DNA of 64,000 nucleotides from Streptomyces sp. Tue6028 (GCF_002300165.1 NZ_MLCE01000033.1:1-64000), one strand, 5' to 3'. Numbered from the stretch's first letter, positions 33,901-42,893 are shown. Program-made: numbers and translations. Notes: a model not told the origin generated them from the letters alone.

Positions 33901-34881
33901 ATGGAATCCCACGCCGGTGACGAGCTCGACCTGCGGCTGCTCGCCGCGCTGGAGGTCAACGGCCGGGCGCCGTTCAGCCGCATCGCCGAGGTGCTCGGCG
34001 TCTCCGACCAGACCGTCGCACGGCGCTACCGCAGGCTGTGCGCGGAGGCCGGGCTGCGCGTCGTCGCCGTCCGCGACGCCCAGCGGCTCGGCCAGGACCA
34101 CTGGATGCTGCGGCTGCGCTGCGCCCCCGACAGCGCGCACGCCATCGCCGACGCGCTGGCCAAGCGCCCCGACACGGCGTGGATCGGGCTCGCCTCGGGT
34201 GGCACCGAGGTCGTCTGCATGACGCGTCCGCGCAGCCCCGGTGACCACGACGACCTGCTGCTCGGGAAGCTGCCGCGCACCCCGAGCATCATGGAGATCC
34301 GCGCCCACCAACTGCTCCACCGCTTCTTCGGCGGCCCCAACGGCTGGCTCGGCAAGTTCGCCGTACTGGCGGACGACCAGATCGCCGCGCTGCGCCGCGA
34401 CGTGCCCGAGGCCGACGGCACGGCCGGCACCGTCGTGATCGACCCCGAGGACGAGCCGCTGGTCGCCGCCCTGGAGCGGGACGGGCGCGCGACCTACCCC
34501 GAACTCCAGCGGGCCACCGGCCGCTCGGAGTCCGCGGTCAAGCGCCGCCTGGCCGGACTGCTCGCCTCCGGCGCCGTGTACATCGACATCGAGTACCACT
34601 CCGAGCTGCTCGGCCACCCCCTCGCCGCCTGCCTGTGGATCACGGCGGCCCCCGCGGCCCTGCAGTCCGTCGGTGAGGCCCTCGCCGCCCACGACGAGGT
34701 CGCCTTCGCCTCCGCGACCGCGGGGCCCTCCAACATCGTCGTCACCGCCGTCACCCGCGACACGGCCGGCCTCTACGGCTATCTCAGCGAGGGCATCGGC
34801 CGTCTCGAAGGCGTCCAGCACGTCGAGACGACGCCGTTCCTGCGCCGGGTCAAGCAGCTCACCTACGCGAAGGCGCCCTGA
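33901..34881 (+). CDS. Lrp/AsnC-family regulator with two HTH domains
   Basis: 326 residues. An N-terminal AsnC-type HTH (about 7-55, DLRLLAALEVNGRAPFSRIAE) is followed by a ligand-binding-like segment and a second AsnC HTH (about 178-225, PLVAALERDGRATYPELQRATG) with a C-terminal RAM-like domain. Double-HTH Lrp proteins are a known actinobacterial form. The gene is divergent from the MFS exporter across 118 bp, so it likely regulates export. Start ATG 33901 after AGGAAGG. Confidence 0.88.
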   Translation: MESHAGDELDLRLLAALEVNGRAPFSRIAEVLGVSDQTVARRYRRLCAEAGLRVVAVRDAQRLGQDHWMLRLRCAPDSAHAIADALAKRPDTAWIGLASGGTEVVCMTRPRSPGDHDDLLLGKLPRTPSIMEIRAHQLLHRFFGGPNGWLGKFAVLADDQIAALRRDVPEADGTAGTVVIDPEDEPLVAALERDGRATYPELQRATGRSESAVKRRLAGLLASGAVYIDIEYHSELLGHPLAACLWITAAPAALQSVGEALAAHDEVAFASATAGPSNIVVTAVTRDTAGLYGYLSEGIGRLEGVQHVETTPFLRRVKQLTYAKAP

Positions 34882-34900
34882 CCGCGGCCGGGCGGCCGTG

Positions 34901-35773
34901 TCACACGCGCCGCCCGCGGTGCAGCCGGTCGCCGCCGGCCAGGATCGCCGCCGCCAGCGCGTCCGCGGCGCCCTGCGCGGACGTGCGCCGCCGCCCGTGC
35001 ACCAGCACGAAGTCGACCTCGCCGAGCTCCGGCAGCCCCGCCCGTTCCGGTACGCGGACCAGGCCCGGCGGGATCAGCCCCCGGGAGTGCGCCATCACGC
35101 CGAGACCCGCCCGGGCCGCCGCGATCAGGCCGTTGAGGCTGCCGCTGGTGCAGGCGATGCGCCAGGGGCGGCCCTGGCGCTCCAGGGCCTCCAGGGCGAG
35201 CGCGCGGGTGATGCCCGGCGGCGGGTAGACGATCAGGGGGACGGGTCGGTCGGGGTCCAGGCGCAGCCGCTCGGCGCCGATCCACACCAGTCCGTCGTGC
35301 CAGACGAGTTCGCCGCGTGGGTCCTCGGGCCGCCGCTTCGCCAGCACCAGGTCGAGCTTGCCCGCGGCGAGCTGCTCGTGGAGCGTGCCCGACAGTTCGA
35401 CCGTCAGCTCCAGGTCCACCTCGGGATGGTCGTACCGGAAGCCCTCCAGGATCTCCGGGAGCCGGGTGAGGACGAAGTCCTCGGAGGCGCCGAACCGCAG
35501 CCTGCCGCGCAACCGCGTCCCGGTGAAGAACGCCGTGGCCTGCTCGTGCACGGCCAGGATCCGGCGGGCGAAGCCGAGCATCGCCTCGCCGTCCTCCGTG
35601 AGCTCCACGGAGTGCGTGTCGCGGGAGAACAACTGGCGTCCGGCGGCGTCTTCCAGGCGGCGCACGTGCTGGCTGACCGTGGACTGCCGCAGCCCGAGCC
35701 GGCGGGCGGCCTGCGTGAAGCTGAGCGTCTGGGCCACCGCCAGGAACGTACGCAGCTGGGAAGGGTCGTACAC
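34901..35773 (-). CDS. LysR-family transcriptional regulator
   Basis: 290 residues. The N-terminal winged HTH (LRTFLAVAQTLSFTQAARRLGLRQSTVSQHVRRLE, about 6-40; quoted in part: SFTQAARRL, STVSQHVRRLE) is followed by the LysR substrate-binding domain (about 90-275). GTG start. It is divergent from the SBF-type symporter, the classical LysR arrangement, with ATCGCGAATCGTGAT (an imperfect ATC-N9-GAT dyad) in the gap at about 35785-35799. Confidence 0.9.
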   Translation of the reverse strand: MYDPSQLRTFLAVAQTLSFTQAARRLGLRQSTVSQHVRRLEDAAGRQLFSRDTHSVELTEDGEAMLGFARRILAVHEQATAFFTGTRLRGRLRFGASEDFVLTRLPEILEGFRYDHPEVDLELTVELSGTLHEQLAAGKLDLVLAKRRPEDPRGELVWHDGLVWIGAERLRLDPDRPVPLIVYPPPGITRALALEALERQGRPWRIACTSGSLNGLIAAARAGLGVMAHSRGLIPPGLVRVPERAGLPELGEVDFVLVHGRRRTSAQGAADALAAAILAGGDRLHRGRRV

Positions 35774-35918
35774 GGGGACACGTTATCGCGAATCGTGATG
35801 ACAGTCAGAACGGTATGACGGATTCCCGATCGCGGTCCGGGAGAGGACGATGGAGAGGGCACGACCCGACCTCGTGCGACCGACACGACCTACGTACAGA
35901 ACCGAGCAGTGGAGCACC

Positions 35919-36959
35919 GTGAAACGCCTGAAGTGGCCGAGCCGGCTGCCGATCGACCCGTACATCCTGCTGTTGCTGGGGACGGTGGGCCTCGCGGCCC
36001 TCTTCCCCGCGCGGGGTACGGCCGCCGACGTCGCGTCGGGCGCGTCCACGGCCGCCATCGCCTTCCTCTTCTTCCTCTACGGGGCGCGTCTGTCGACCCG
36101 TGAGGCGCTGGAGGGGCTCAAGCACTGGCGGCTCCACGGCACGGTGCTGGCCTGCACCTTCGTCGTCTTCCCACTGCTCGGCCTGGCCGCCCGCGGGCTG
36201 GAGCCGGTGTTCCTGACGCACGACCTCTACACCGGACTGCTCTTCCTCACCCTGGTGCCGTCGACCATCCAGTCGTCGATCGCGTTCACCTCCATCGCGC
36301 GCGGCAACGTGCCCGCCGCGATCTGCGCGGGCTCCTTCTCCTCGCTGGCGGGCATCGTCATCACCCCGCTGCTCGCCGCGGCCCTGCTCGGCAACAGCGG
36401 CGGCGGTTTCTCCACCGACTCGCTCGTCAAGATCGTGCTGCAACTGCTGGTGCCGTTCCTCGCGGGCCAGGTGCTGCGCCGCTGGATCGGCGGGTTCATC
36501 ACCCGGCACAAGAAGGTGCTCGGCTACGTCGACCGCGGATCCATCCTGCTCGTCGTCTACACCGCGTTCAGCGAGGGCATGGTGCAGGGCATCTGGCACC
36601 AGGTGAGCCCCGTGCGGCTGGCGGGACTGCTGCTCGTCGAGGCCGTACTGCTCGCCGTGATGCTCACGCTCACCTGGTACGGCACGAAGGCGCTCCGCTT
36701 CGGCCGGGAGGACCGGATCGCGATCCAGTTCGCCGGGTCGAAGAAGTCACTCGCCTCCGGACTCCCCATGGCCGGTGTGCTCTTCGGCGCGCACGCCTCG
36801 CTGGCCGTGCTGCCGCTGATGCTCTTCCATCAGATGCAGCTCATGGTGTGCGCGGTGATCGCCAAACGCCGGGCCCGCGACCCCGAGGCCGCTACGACCC
36901 CGCGCCGGTCAGCCGCAGCGTCACGAATCGCGGTCGGTACAGGGACACGTTCCGGCTGA
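35919..36959 (+). CDS. SBF-like bile acid:sodium symporter family transporter
   Basis: 346 residues with about ten hydrophobic segments. The SBF_like (PF13593-type) pattern is seen in IDPYILLLLGTVGLAALFPARG, FLFFLYGARLSTREALEGL and LTLVPSTIQSSIAFTSIARGN. The GTG at 35919 is chosen because the conserved protein starts here with TGGAGC upstream. Substrate unknown; organic anions are usual. The 3' end overlaps the convergent gene at 36892 by 68 bp, so no terminator fits between them. Confidence 0.87.
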   Translation: MKRLKWPSRLPIDPYILLLLGTVGLAALFPARGTAADVASGASTAAIAFLFFLYGARLSTREALEGLKHWRLHGTVLACTFVVFPLLGLAARGLEPVFLTHDLYTGLLFLTLVPSTIQSSIAFTSIARGNVPAAICAGSFSSLAGIVITPLLAAALLGNSGGGFSTDSLVKIVLQLLVPFLAGQVLRRWIGGFITRHKKVLGYVDRGSILLVVYTAFSEGMVQGIWHQVSPVRLAGLLLVEAVLLAVMLTLTWYGTKALRFGREDRIAIQFAGSKKSLASGLPMAGVLFGAHASLAVLPLMLFHQMQLMVCAVIAKRRARDPEAATTPRRSAAASRIAVGTGTRSG

Positions 36960-38130
36960 TGTTCGTCTGCGCGGTGGCGCCCGCCGAGGTCAGCCAGTTC
37001 ACGTCGTAGCTGAGCACGATCCGGTCGCCGTCGCCCAGCTCCGGATGGACCTGCGGGTTGTACGCGGCCACGTCGCCGCGGGGGAGCGCGGGGCTGAAGC
37101 CCCGGACGGGCCCGTGCCAGGGGCCGGTCGGCGAACACGCCCAGTACGACGTGATCGTCGTCAGCCCCGCGGTGCCCGCCGCCATGGTGAACAGGACGTA
37201 CGTGCCGCCCTCGCGCAGCACCGTGAACGCACTGCCCACCCCCGTGCGCCGCCCGTCCCCGAGGACCGGCGCAGGGTGCCCCCGCACCGTCCAGGCCGAG
37301 CCGTCCCAGTACTCCCAGGCGCCCGGCTCCGCGAGCCGGCCGTGCGGCACCCGGGCGACGTAGGCCCGCGACACCGGGCGTGCGGCGGCCTGCCCGTCGT
37401 CGCCGCCGAAGACGTACGTCCACTCGCCCGCGTCGACGGCCGAGGTGCCGAACAGCACCCGTCGGGAGGCGTCGGCGACGGCACGCTGGTCCAGGACGGT
37501 GGTGATGCCTTCGAGGCGCAGATCCGGCAGCGAGAGCGTGGCGACCTCGGTGGCGGTCGGCACGCCGTAGATCCAGGGCGCCTGACCGGCCGTGCGGGTC
37601 CACAGCAGGACGCGGACGACCTGGTCCGCGGAGCCGGGGGAGCGGGGCTCGACACGGGCGGCGACCGGCCAGCGCCACTGCTGCGGCGCCGGGTCGGGGA
37701 AGACCGGGGCCGGCAGCGTCGTCCGCAGCCGTCCGTCGCGGGACATCACGACGGCGGAGTTGCGTACGAGCGGAGTGTTCGTGTCGCGCCAGGCGTACGA
37801 CTCGCCGACGGGGTTCGGCGGTCCGTGCACCTGGCCGAGGTAGGTGTCCGAGAAGAGCCACAGCACCCGCCCGTCGGGCAGCCGCACCGAATGGGTGCCG
37901 TCGCCGCCGGTCCAGTCGTCGGTGCGCGTGGGGTCGTCCCCGTACCGGGCGAACTCGCCCGTGAGCGCGGCGGCCGCGTTCCAGGACCGCGGTGTGCGGG
38001 GCGCGCACGTGCCGCCGCCCTCCCGGTCGCGGTCCGGGAGGGCGGTGAGCAGCACGGCCGTGCAGACCAGGGCCAGCAGGAGGCCGGCCCCGGTCGCGTT
38101 CCGCCGTCGTGCTCGTGCGTCGTCGGGCAC
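36892..38130 (-). CDS. Secreted/anchored beta-propeller protein, DUF4185/DUF5005-like
   Basis: 412 residues. One N-terminal hydrophobic helix (about 15-31) may be a signal anchor. The rest resembles five-bladed propeller glycosidase-like proteins, with WTGGDGTHSVRLPDGRVLWLFSDTYLG, SAVVMSRDG, WIYGVP and AYNPQVHPEL. No catalytic residues can be assigned. It starts 10 bp after the sialidase stop and is clearly cotranscribed with it, suggesting a role in handling the same glycan. Its 3' end overlaps the convergent symporter gene. Confidence 0.7.
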   Translation of the reverse strand: MPDDARARRRNATGAGLLLALVCTAVLLTALPDRDREGGGTCAPRTPRSWNAAAALTGEFARYGDDPTRTDDWTGGDGTHSVRLPDGRVLWLFSDTYLGQVHGPPNPVGESYAWRDTNTPLVRNSAVVMSRDGRLRTTLPAPVFPDPAPQQWRWPVAARVEPRSPGSADQVVRVLLWTRTAGQAPWIYGVPTATEVATLSLPDLRLEGITTVLDQRAVADASRRVLFGTSAVDAGEWTYVFGGDDGQAAARPVSRAYVARVPHGRLAEPGAWEYWDGSAWTVRGHPAPVLGDGRRTGVGSAFTVLREGGTYVLFTMAAGTAGLTTITSYWACSPTGPWHGPVRGFSPALPRGDVAAYNPQVHPELGDGDRIVLSYDVNWLTSAGATAQTNISRNVSLYRPRFVTLRLTGAGS

Positions 38131-38140
38131 GGACGGGACG

Positions 38141-40030
38141 TTAGTGGGCTCCGCTCACATGGTCCATGGGCAGCCACAGGACGGTGTCCGGGGTCACGGC
38201 TTCCTGGTGGGTGCGCAGCCCGGCCAGTTCGGCGTCGCTCAACGCCCGGTCGTGGACGCGGACGTCGTCGATGGCTCCGGTGAAGTACGCGCGGCTGTCC
38301 ATTCGTTGGCCGATGTGCACACCGAACGGTGAGTTGCGGCTGACCGATCCGGGCACGTCCGCGGTGCTGACGGCGGTCCCGTCGACGAACAGCGTCAGCT
38401 GCCCCTGCCCGCGGCGCAGTGCCAACAGGTGCCACTGGCCGTCGTTGTAGGCGCCCGTCGTGCGGACGGACGCCGTGGTGGGGGCCGACGCGCCGTTGCG
38501 GGTGGTGATCAGCCCGGTGATCCGGTTGGAGGCGGGTTCGCCGCGCAGCCACACCTGGGGCTGCGTAGTACCGATGCCGCCCATCCACAGCAGCGGTTGT
38601 TCGCCGGTGGTGGCGGTGTAGCGGAACCACAGCGTGGCGGTGAAGTCCTTCGTCCCGAGCGGCAGCCGGTCCTGGTACGGCAACCGGACGGCGTCGTCCC
38701 TGCCGTCGAAGGCGAGGGCTCCGCCGAACACACCGTCGGTCTCCTGGGCTCCGCCGAGGACCGCGGAGCGCCGGGCGTGCGGGGCGAGGTCGGGCGTCGT
38801 CGGGTCCGGGCCGCGCCGCGGGGTGAGCCAGTCCTCGGTGAAGCGGGCGAAGCGGATCTCGTCGCGGGCGTCGACCGCGCCGCCCTCGTACAGCAGTCCC
38901 ACGCTGCCGGCGTCGGCGCGCACCAGGTCCGAGTAGCCGGACCAGTCGGTGGTGACGACCGTGCCGCGGTCCACGCTGTCCCAGGTGCGTCCGCCGTCGT
39001 ACGAGGACCGGATCATCATGGTGCGACGGCGGTCCGGGTCGCCGGGGCAGGCCAGCAGCAGCCGCTTGCCGAGGGGCAGGGACGAGCACTGCACCTGCGG
39101 GGCGTAGAGGTCCGGGAGGTCGCGGAAGGGGGCCACGAAGCTGTCGCCGCCGTCGCGGCTGACGGCCTGGGTGCGGTGGCCGAGGTCGGTGCCGTCCTGT
39201 TCCCGGCCGCTCACCAGGACCGAGCCGTCGGCGCGTTCGGCGAGGGTCATCTCGGACGGCTTCTGCCGGAAGGTGCCGTCGTCGGCGATCGGCCACGAGT
39301 CCGACGCCCCGACGTCCCAGCTGTCGCCGCCGTCGTCGCTGGTGATGAGGGCCGCGTGGTTGGCGGTGACCCGACTTCCGTTCCACGTCTCGGTGTTGAC
39401 GCCGAAGACGAGCCGTCCCGCGTGCTTTCCGCGCGTCAGTTGGATGCCGTGCACGGGGCCGGTGGCGTACCAGGAGTTCCACTCCGGCGGGAGGATCTCG
39501 TCGCTCAGGTCGCGCGGCGGCGACCAGGTCCGCCCGTCGTCGTCGCTGTACTGGAGGTGCGGTGTGCGGTCGCAGGGCACGGAGCAGCTCGCGCTGTCCG
39601 TGCGGCCCGTGTTGTACGTCTCGGCGAGGAGGATGCGGCCCGTCTCCCGGTCCACGACGGGCGCCGGGTTGCCGTGGGTGTCGCCGCCGCCGTCGTTGAC
39701 CACCTGGAGGGGACCCCAGGTGCGCCCGCCGTCGGTGGAGCGTTTGACGACGATGTCTATGTCGGCGGCGTCACCGCAGTTGAGGACGCGGCCCTCGGCG
39801 AACGCCAGCAGGGTCCCCTCGGCCGTCCGCACGACGGCGGGGATGCGGAAGCAGGCGTAACCCGGGTCCTGGGAGGCCTTGAACAGCACCTGTTGTTCGA
39901 ACTCGGCTTGCGCGGACGTCTGTTCGGCGCCGGCGGGAGCCGGCAGTGCGAGGAGTGCGGCTGCGGCGAGCGCGGCCGTGAGGGTGGCTCCGACGGTGGA
40001 TCTGAGGCGTGCGCGGAGATGTGACGGCAT
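38141..40030 (-). CDS. Secreted exo-alpha-sialidase (GH33) with C-terminal LamG domain
   Basis: 629 residues. A signal peptide (about 1-35, ending AGA) precedes a six-bladed propeller sialidase. It has the FRIP motif (YACFRIPAVV, about 58-67) with the arginine-triad Arg, five Asp boxes of SxDxGxTW type (STDGGRTW, SDDDGRTW, SDDGGDSW, SRDGGDSF, SYDGGRTW), and nucleophile Tyr/Glu candidates in GYSDLV and LLYEGG. A LamG/concanavalin-like module follows (about 455-625). It releases terminal sialic acids. Unusual in the middle of plant-polymer genes; a host- or soil-glycan scavenging role is possible. Confidence 0.9.
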   Translation of the reverse strand: MPSHLRARLRSTVGATLTAALAAAALLALPAPAGAEQTSAQAEFEQQVLFKASQDPGYACFRIPAVVRTAEGTLLAFAEGRVLNCGDAADIDIVVKRSTDGGRTWGPLQVVNDGGGDTHGNPAPVVDRETGRILLAETYNTGRTDSASCSVPCDRTPHLQYSDDDGRTWSPPRDLSDEILPPEWNSWYATGPVHGIQLTRGKHAGRLVFGVNTETWNGSRVTANHAALITSDDGGDSWDVGASDSWPIADDGTFRQKPSEMTLAERADGSVLVSGREQDGTDLGHRTQAVSRDGGDSFVAPFRDLPDLYAPQVQCSSLPLGKRLLLACPGDPDRRRTMMIRSSYDGGRTWDSVDRGTVVTTDWSGYSDLVRADAGSVGLLYEGGAVDARDEIRFARFTEDWLTPRRGPDPTTPDLAPHARRSAVLGGAQETDGVFGGALAFDGRDDAVRLPYQDRLPLGTKDFTATLWFRYTATTGEQPLLWMGGIGTTQPQVWLRGEPASNRITGLITTRNGASAPTTASVRTTGAYNDGQWHLLALRRGQGQLTLFVDGTAVSTADVPGSVSRNSPFGVHIGQRMDSRAYFTGAIDDVRVHDRALSDAELAGLRTHQEAVTPDTVLWLPMDHVSGAH

Positions 40031-40154
40031 GGTGCGACCTGCCCTTCATCCGTCCGGGCAATCCGGATTCTCTGGACATCCCACGTCCAACGTTCGCGGC
40101 ACAGACGCTACTTGGGCCCTCAGGCACCCCACAAGAAGCGTGCACCGGTCATGT

Positions 40155-40904
40155 TCACGTCCGATTGCGCCGCCGCCGTGGCAGGGGGACGAGCGGAAGT
40201 ACGGCCGCCGACTGCGGAGTCGGCTCCGGAGCGCTCCTGCGGCAGACGAGTGCGTCCGGGTCGCCGGACGGCGCCTGGAGCGTGTACCCGTCCGGGCACA
40301 CCGGTCCGGGGTCGCCCTTGGGGCCGGGCGGCCCCAGGTCGCCCGGGTCGCCCTTGTCGCCCTTGTCGCCCTTCGTGCCCGAGTTCCCGGGGTTCCCGGG
40401 GTTCCCGGGCAGTCCCTGGTAGCCCTGATCGCCCTGTGGGCCGGGAGGTCCCGCCGGGCCCGGTGAACCGTCCGCGCCGGGCGGGCCCGAGGGGCCGGAC
40501 CCACCGTCCGCGCCCGCGGCGCCGGGCATGCCGGGCTCGCCGCGCTGCCCGTCGGCGCCCGGCTTCCCGCCCACGCCCCGCTCGCCCTTGGCGCCGGGCG
40601 CGCCGGGCGCTCCGGCGGGCACACGTACCCGGTCCATCAGACCGTCGATCGCCTCGGCGGGATCCGGCGCCGCCGGCGTGCCGCCGCCCGCCTCGACCTG
40701 GGCGCGCAGATCGCGCACGTCCTGCGCCAGGGTCGACAGTGCCTTGCCGCGCCGGTCCGCCTCCGAGCGCAGCGCGTCCGCCTTGCGGTCCCCGGCGTCG
40801 ATGCGCGCCCAGAGGACCACCGCGACACCGGACAGCGCGACCAGGACACAGACGAGGAAGACGGTGCGCCACCGCACGGCTAGCACCTGCTGGAATCGGG
40901 TCAC
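40155..40904 (-). CDS. Membrane-anchored collagen-like protein
   Basis: 249 residues. A short cytosolic N terminus, one transmembrane helix (about 14-33) and a charged coiled-coil-like segment (about 38-72) lead to 35 uninterrupted Gly-X-Y triplets (residues 98-202, with many GDK, GPP and GAP). A Cys-flanked C-terminal segment follows (VCPDGY ... LVCRR) with a basic tail. The stalk would project from the cell surface as a triple helix, trimerised by the coiled coil. Its GTG start overlaps the stop of the upstream gene (GTGA). Function unknown. Confidence 0.85.
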   Translation of the reverse strand: MTRFQQVLAVRWRTVFLVCVLVALSGVAVVLWARIDAGDRKADALRSEADRRGKALSTLAQDVRDLRAQVEAGGGTPAAPDPAEAIDGLMDRVRVPAGAPGAPGAKGERGVGGKPGADGQRGEPGMPGAAGADGGSGPSGPPGADGSPGPAGPPGPQGDQGYQGLPGNPGNPGNSGTKGDKGDKGDPGDLGPPGPKGDPGPVCPDGYTLQAPSGDPDALVCRRSAPEPTPQSAAVLPLVPLPRRRRNRT

Positions 40905-41173
40905 GGCGCCCCTCCCAGGCGATGGATGTCGAGGCGCAGCCGTGCGATCTCCGTCTGGTCCGCCGCGCGGAGCGTGGCCAGTTCGTCGATGCGCGAGTCA
41001 CGCTCGGCGACCTGGCGCTCCAGGCGGTCGCGCTCGGACTGCAGCCGCTCGGTCAGGCTGGAGTAGCCGCTCAGGGCGTTCTCGCCCCGCTTTCCCAGAT
41101 ACGCCACGAGCGCCGCGCCCAGCGCGCCCGCGCAGGCGAGCAGCGAGCCGAACAGGGTGGTGCCGGCATCCAA
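40901..41173 (-). CDS. Small membrane protein with coiled coil
   Basis: About 90 residues from a TTG at 41173, preceded by AGGTAGGAGGC 7 nt away. An upstream frame to 41245 (114 residues) is open but lacks a ribosome site. One N-terminal hydrophobic helix (LFGSLLACAGALGAALVAYLG) precedes a charged heptad-like region (about 38-85). Size and layout resemble phage holin-like or spacer proteins, but there is no other phage gene nearby. Coupled to the collagen-like gene by a 4-bp overlap, so the two probably work together at the membrane. Confidence 0.6.
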   Translation of the reverse strand: MDAGTTLFGSLLACAGALGAALVAYLGKRGENALSGYSSLTERLQSERDRLERQVAERDSRIDELATLRAADQTEIARLRLDIHRLGGAP

Positions 41174-41325
41174 GTAAACGCCTCCTACCTGGACGACGGG
41201 CCGCGCGGACGGGGCCCGATGGAATTCGCCAGGAGTAACGAGCACGGACGTACGAGGATGTGCGTACGGAGTCCGATACCTCGGACGGGTGGTGACGGAA
41301 CGTCACCGAGCCCGTCCGTGCCGCC

Positions 41326-41353
41326 GTGCGCCCGGTGTGCCCACCGGGCGCAC
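41326..41353 (-). terminator. Hairpin after the NADPH:quinone-reductase-like gene
   Basis: A perfect 12-bp stem GTGCGCCCGGTG/CACCGGGCGCAC with a TGCC loop lies 45 bp beyond the stop at 41399. Confidence 0.8.
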
Positions 41354-41398
41354 GCCGGTGCGGACGCGGGGCATCCGGGCGGCTCCACCCTGTGCAGG

Positions 41399-42316
41399 TC
41401 AGGGACGCAGGACCACCTTTCCGAGGTTGCCGCGGGACTCGATCGCCGCGTGCGCCGACGCGGCGTCCTCCAGCGCGAACTCCGCGTGCACGGCGGGCCG
41501 GAGAGCACCCTGCGTGAACAGTCGCCACAGCTCCTGGCGCCACCGCTCGTACCGCTCGGGATCCTCGCGGGCGATCCGCGCCATCTGAAAGCCGGTCACC
41601 GTCCTGGCGCCCACCAGCAGGTCGTAGGCGCGCACGGTTCCGCCGCCCGAGCTGTACGCGACGAGGCGTCCGCCCGGGGCGAGGGCCCCGATCGCCGGGG
41701 TCAGCAGATCCCCGCCGACGGCGTCGAGCGCGTAGTCGACGGGGGCGCCCCAGCGCTCGGTGTCGTACGTGACGACCTCGTCGGCGCCGAGCGCGCGCAC
41801 GAACGCCGTCTTTGCGGACGCGGACACCGCTCCGACGACTCGCGAGGCCCCGCGCAGCCGGGCCAGCTGTACCGCCAGATGGCCGATCCCGCTCGCCGCC
41901 GCCGTGACGAGTGCCGACTCGCCCGGGACGGGGCGCCCCGCCTCCAGGGCGCCCAGCGCGACCAGACCGCTGCGCACGAGCGCCACCGCGTCGACGGCGC
42001 CCGCGCCGTCGGGTATCGGCGAGGCCATGGACTCGTGCAGGAGGGCGAGATCGGCGTAGGCGTGCCCGAAGCCGAGCCCGGTGACGCGGTCGCCCGTCCG
42101 GAAGCGGGTGACGCCCTCGCCGACGGCGACCACTTCGCCGGCGACCTCGCCGCCGAGCCGTATCGGCTCGGCCGCCTCGGTCACCTTGCGCACCACCGGC
42201 AGCGTCACCCCGATGGCCTCGGTGCGCACCAGCAGTTCGCCCGGTCCGGCGACAGGCTCGGGGACCTCCTCCAGGAACAGCGGGCCACCGGTGTGCTCGT
42301 AGCGGACGCGACGCAT
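41399..42316 (-). CDS. Zinc-independent MDR alcohol dehydrogenase / quinone oxidoreductase
   Basis: 305 residues. GroES-like domain (PEPVAGPGELLVRTEAIGV, GGEVAGEVVAVGEGV) and Rossmann domain (SALVTAAASGIGHLAVQLARL, AVGGDLLTPA) of the medium-chain dehydrogenase family. The catalytic zinc ligands of true alcohol dehydrogenases are missing, as in QOR-type enzymes. ATG 42316 follows GGAGGTGCG; the frame is open further 5' across the operator. Divergent from a MarR regulator with twin dyads between them, so probably repressed by it and induced by quinones or phenolics (inference). Confidence 0.88.
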   Translation of the reverse strand: MRRVRYEHTGGPLFLEEVPEPVAGPGELLVRTEAIGVTLPVVRKVTEAAEPIRLGGEVAGEVVAVGEGVTRFRTGDRVTGLGFGHAYADLALLHESMASPIPDGAGAVDAVALVRSGLVALGALEAGRPVPGESALVTAAASGIGHLAVQLARLRGASRVVGAVSASAKTAFVRALGADEVVTYDTERWGAPVDYALDAVGGDLLTPAIGALAPGGRLVAYSSGGGTVRAYDLLVGARTVTGFQMARIAREDPERYERWRQELWRLFTQGALRPAVHAEFALEDAASAHAAIESRGNLGKVVLRP

Positions 42317-42370
42317 CGCACCTCCAGGAATGGGAGCGGTCATGGGGCATCGAAGAGCACCCACGAGAAT

Positions 42371-42387
42371 CGTTGGGAGTCCCAACG
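42371..42387. promoter_or_regulatory. MarR operator 1 (perfect dyad)
   Basis: CGTTGGGA-G-TCCCAACG, 8-bp perfect arms, 54 nt upstream of the oxidoreductase start. It is paired with a second site exactly 30 bp away. Confidence 0.8.
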
Positions 42388-42400
42388 GTAGGGCGCCATT

Positions 42401-42417
42401 CGTTGGGATGTCCAACG
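42401..42417. promoter_or_regulatory. MarR operator 2 and overlapping promoter
   Basis: CGTTGGGATGTCCAACG keeps CGTTGG/CCAACG arms. It overlaps a TTGGGA (-35-like) and precedes TACCCT (42428-42433, -10-like), which places the start of transcription at about the regulator's ATG (42440), implying a leaderless, self-repressed mRNA. Confidence 0.75.
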
Positions 42418-42439
42418 GCTTTTTCGCTACCCTGGCCGT

Positions 42440-42874
42440 ATGTCCGCCCCCTTGCCCGCGATCCGCGCGCTCCCCAGCTGGCTCCTCGGCCGCGCCGCCG
42501 CCCGTGGCCGCGCCCTCGTCGCGGAGGCGCTGGCCGCCGAAGGCATGAAGATGTGGCACCACGTGGTGTTGTCCGCCGTCGCCGACCTCGGCCCCGTCGC
42601 GCAGGCCGAGCTCGGCCGCTCGATCGGCCTCGACCCCAAGGACCTGGTCGGCGTCCTGAACGACCTTCAGACGTCCGGCCTGGTCGTCCGCGCACCCGAC
42701 CCCGGGGACCGCCGCAAGAACGCGGTCTCCCTCACCGCCGAGGGAGAGCGGGTGCTCCGCAGCTGCGAGACGGCGGCCCTGGAGGCGAACGACGTCCTGA
42801 TGGCCCCCTTGTCCGCGTCCGAACGGGAGCAGTTCATGGGCCTGTTGATCCGGATTTCCGGTACGGACGGGTGA
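42440..42874 (+). CDS. MarR-family transcriptional regulator
   Basis: 144 residues with the winged helix of MarR proteins (VAQAELGRSIGLDPKDLVGVLNDLQ, then LVVRAPDPGDRRKNAVSLTAEGERVL, the DxRxxxxxLT wing). No Shine-Dalgarno lies before ATG 42440, and a -10-like TACCCT is positioned for a leaderless transcript. Twin dyads lie in the 123-bp gap to the divergent oxidoreductase, its likely target. Confidence 0.9.
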   Translation: MSAPLPAIRALPSWLLGRAAARGRALVAEALAAEGMKMWHHVVLSAVADLGPVAQAELGRSIGLDPKDLVGVLNDLQTSGLVVRAPDPGDRRKNAVSLTAEGERVLRSCETAALEANDVLMAPLSASEREQFMGLLIRISGTDG

Positions 42875-42893
42875 CGCGGGCTAACGTTCCGTC

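Noticed and set aside
40901..41173. Prophage remnant (holin plus tail-fibre collagen)
   Set aside because: No terminase, capsid, integrase or other phage gene is near; the collagen-like protein has its own transmembrane anchor.
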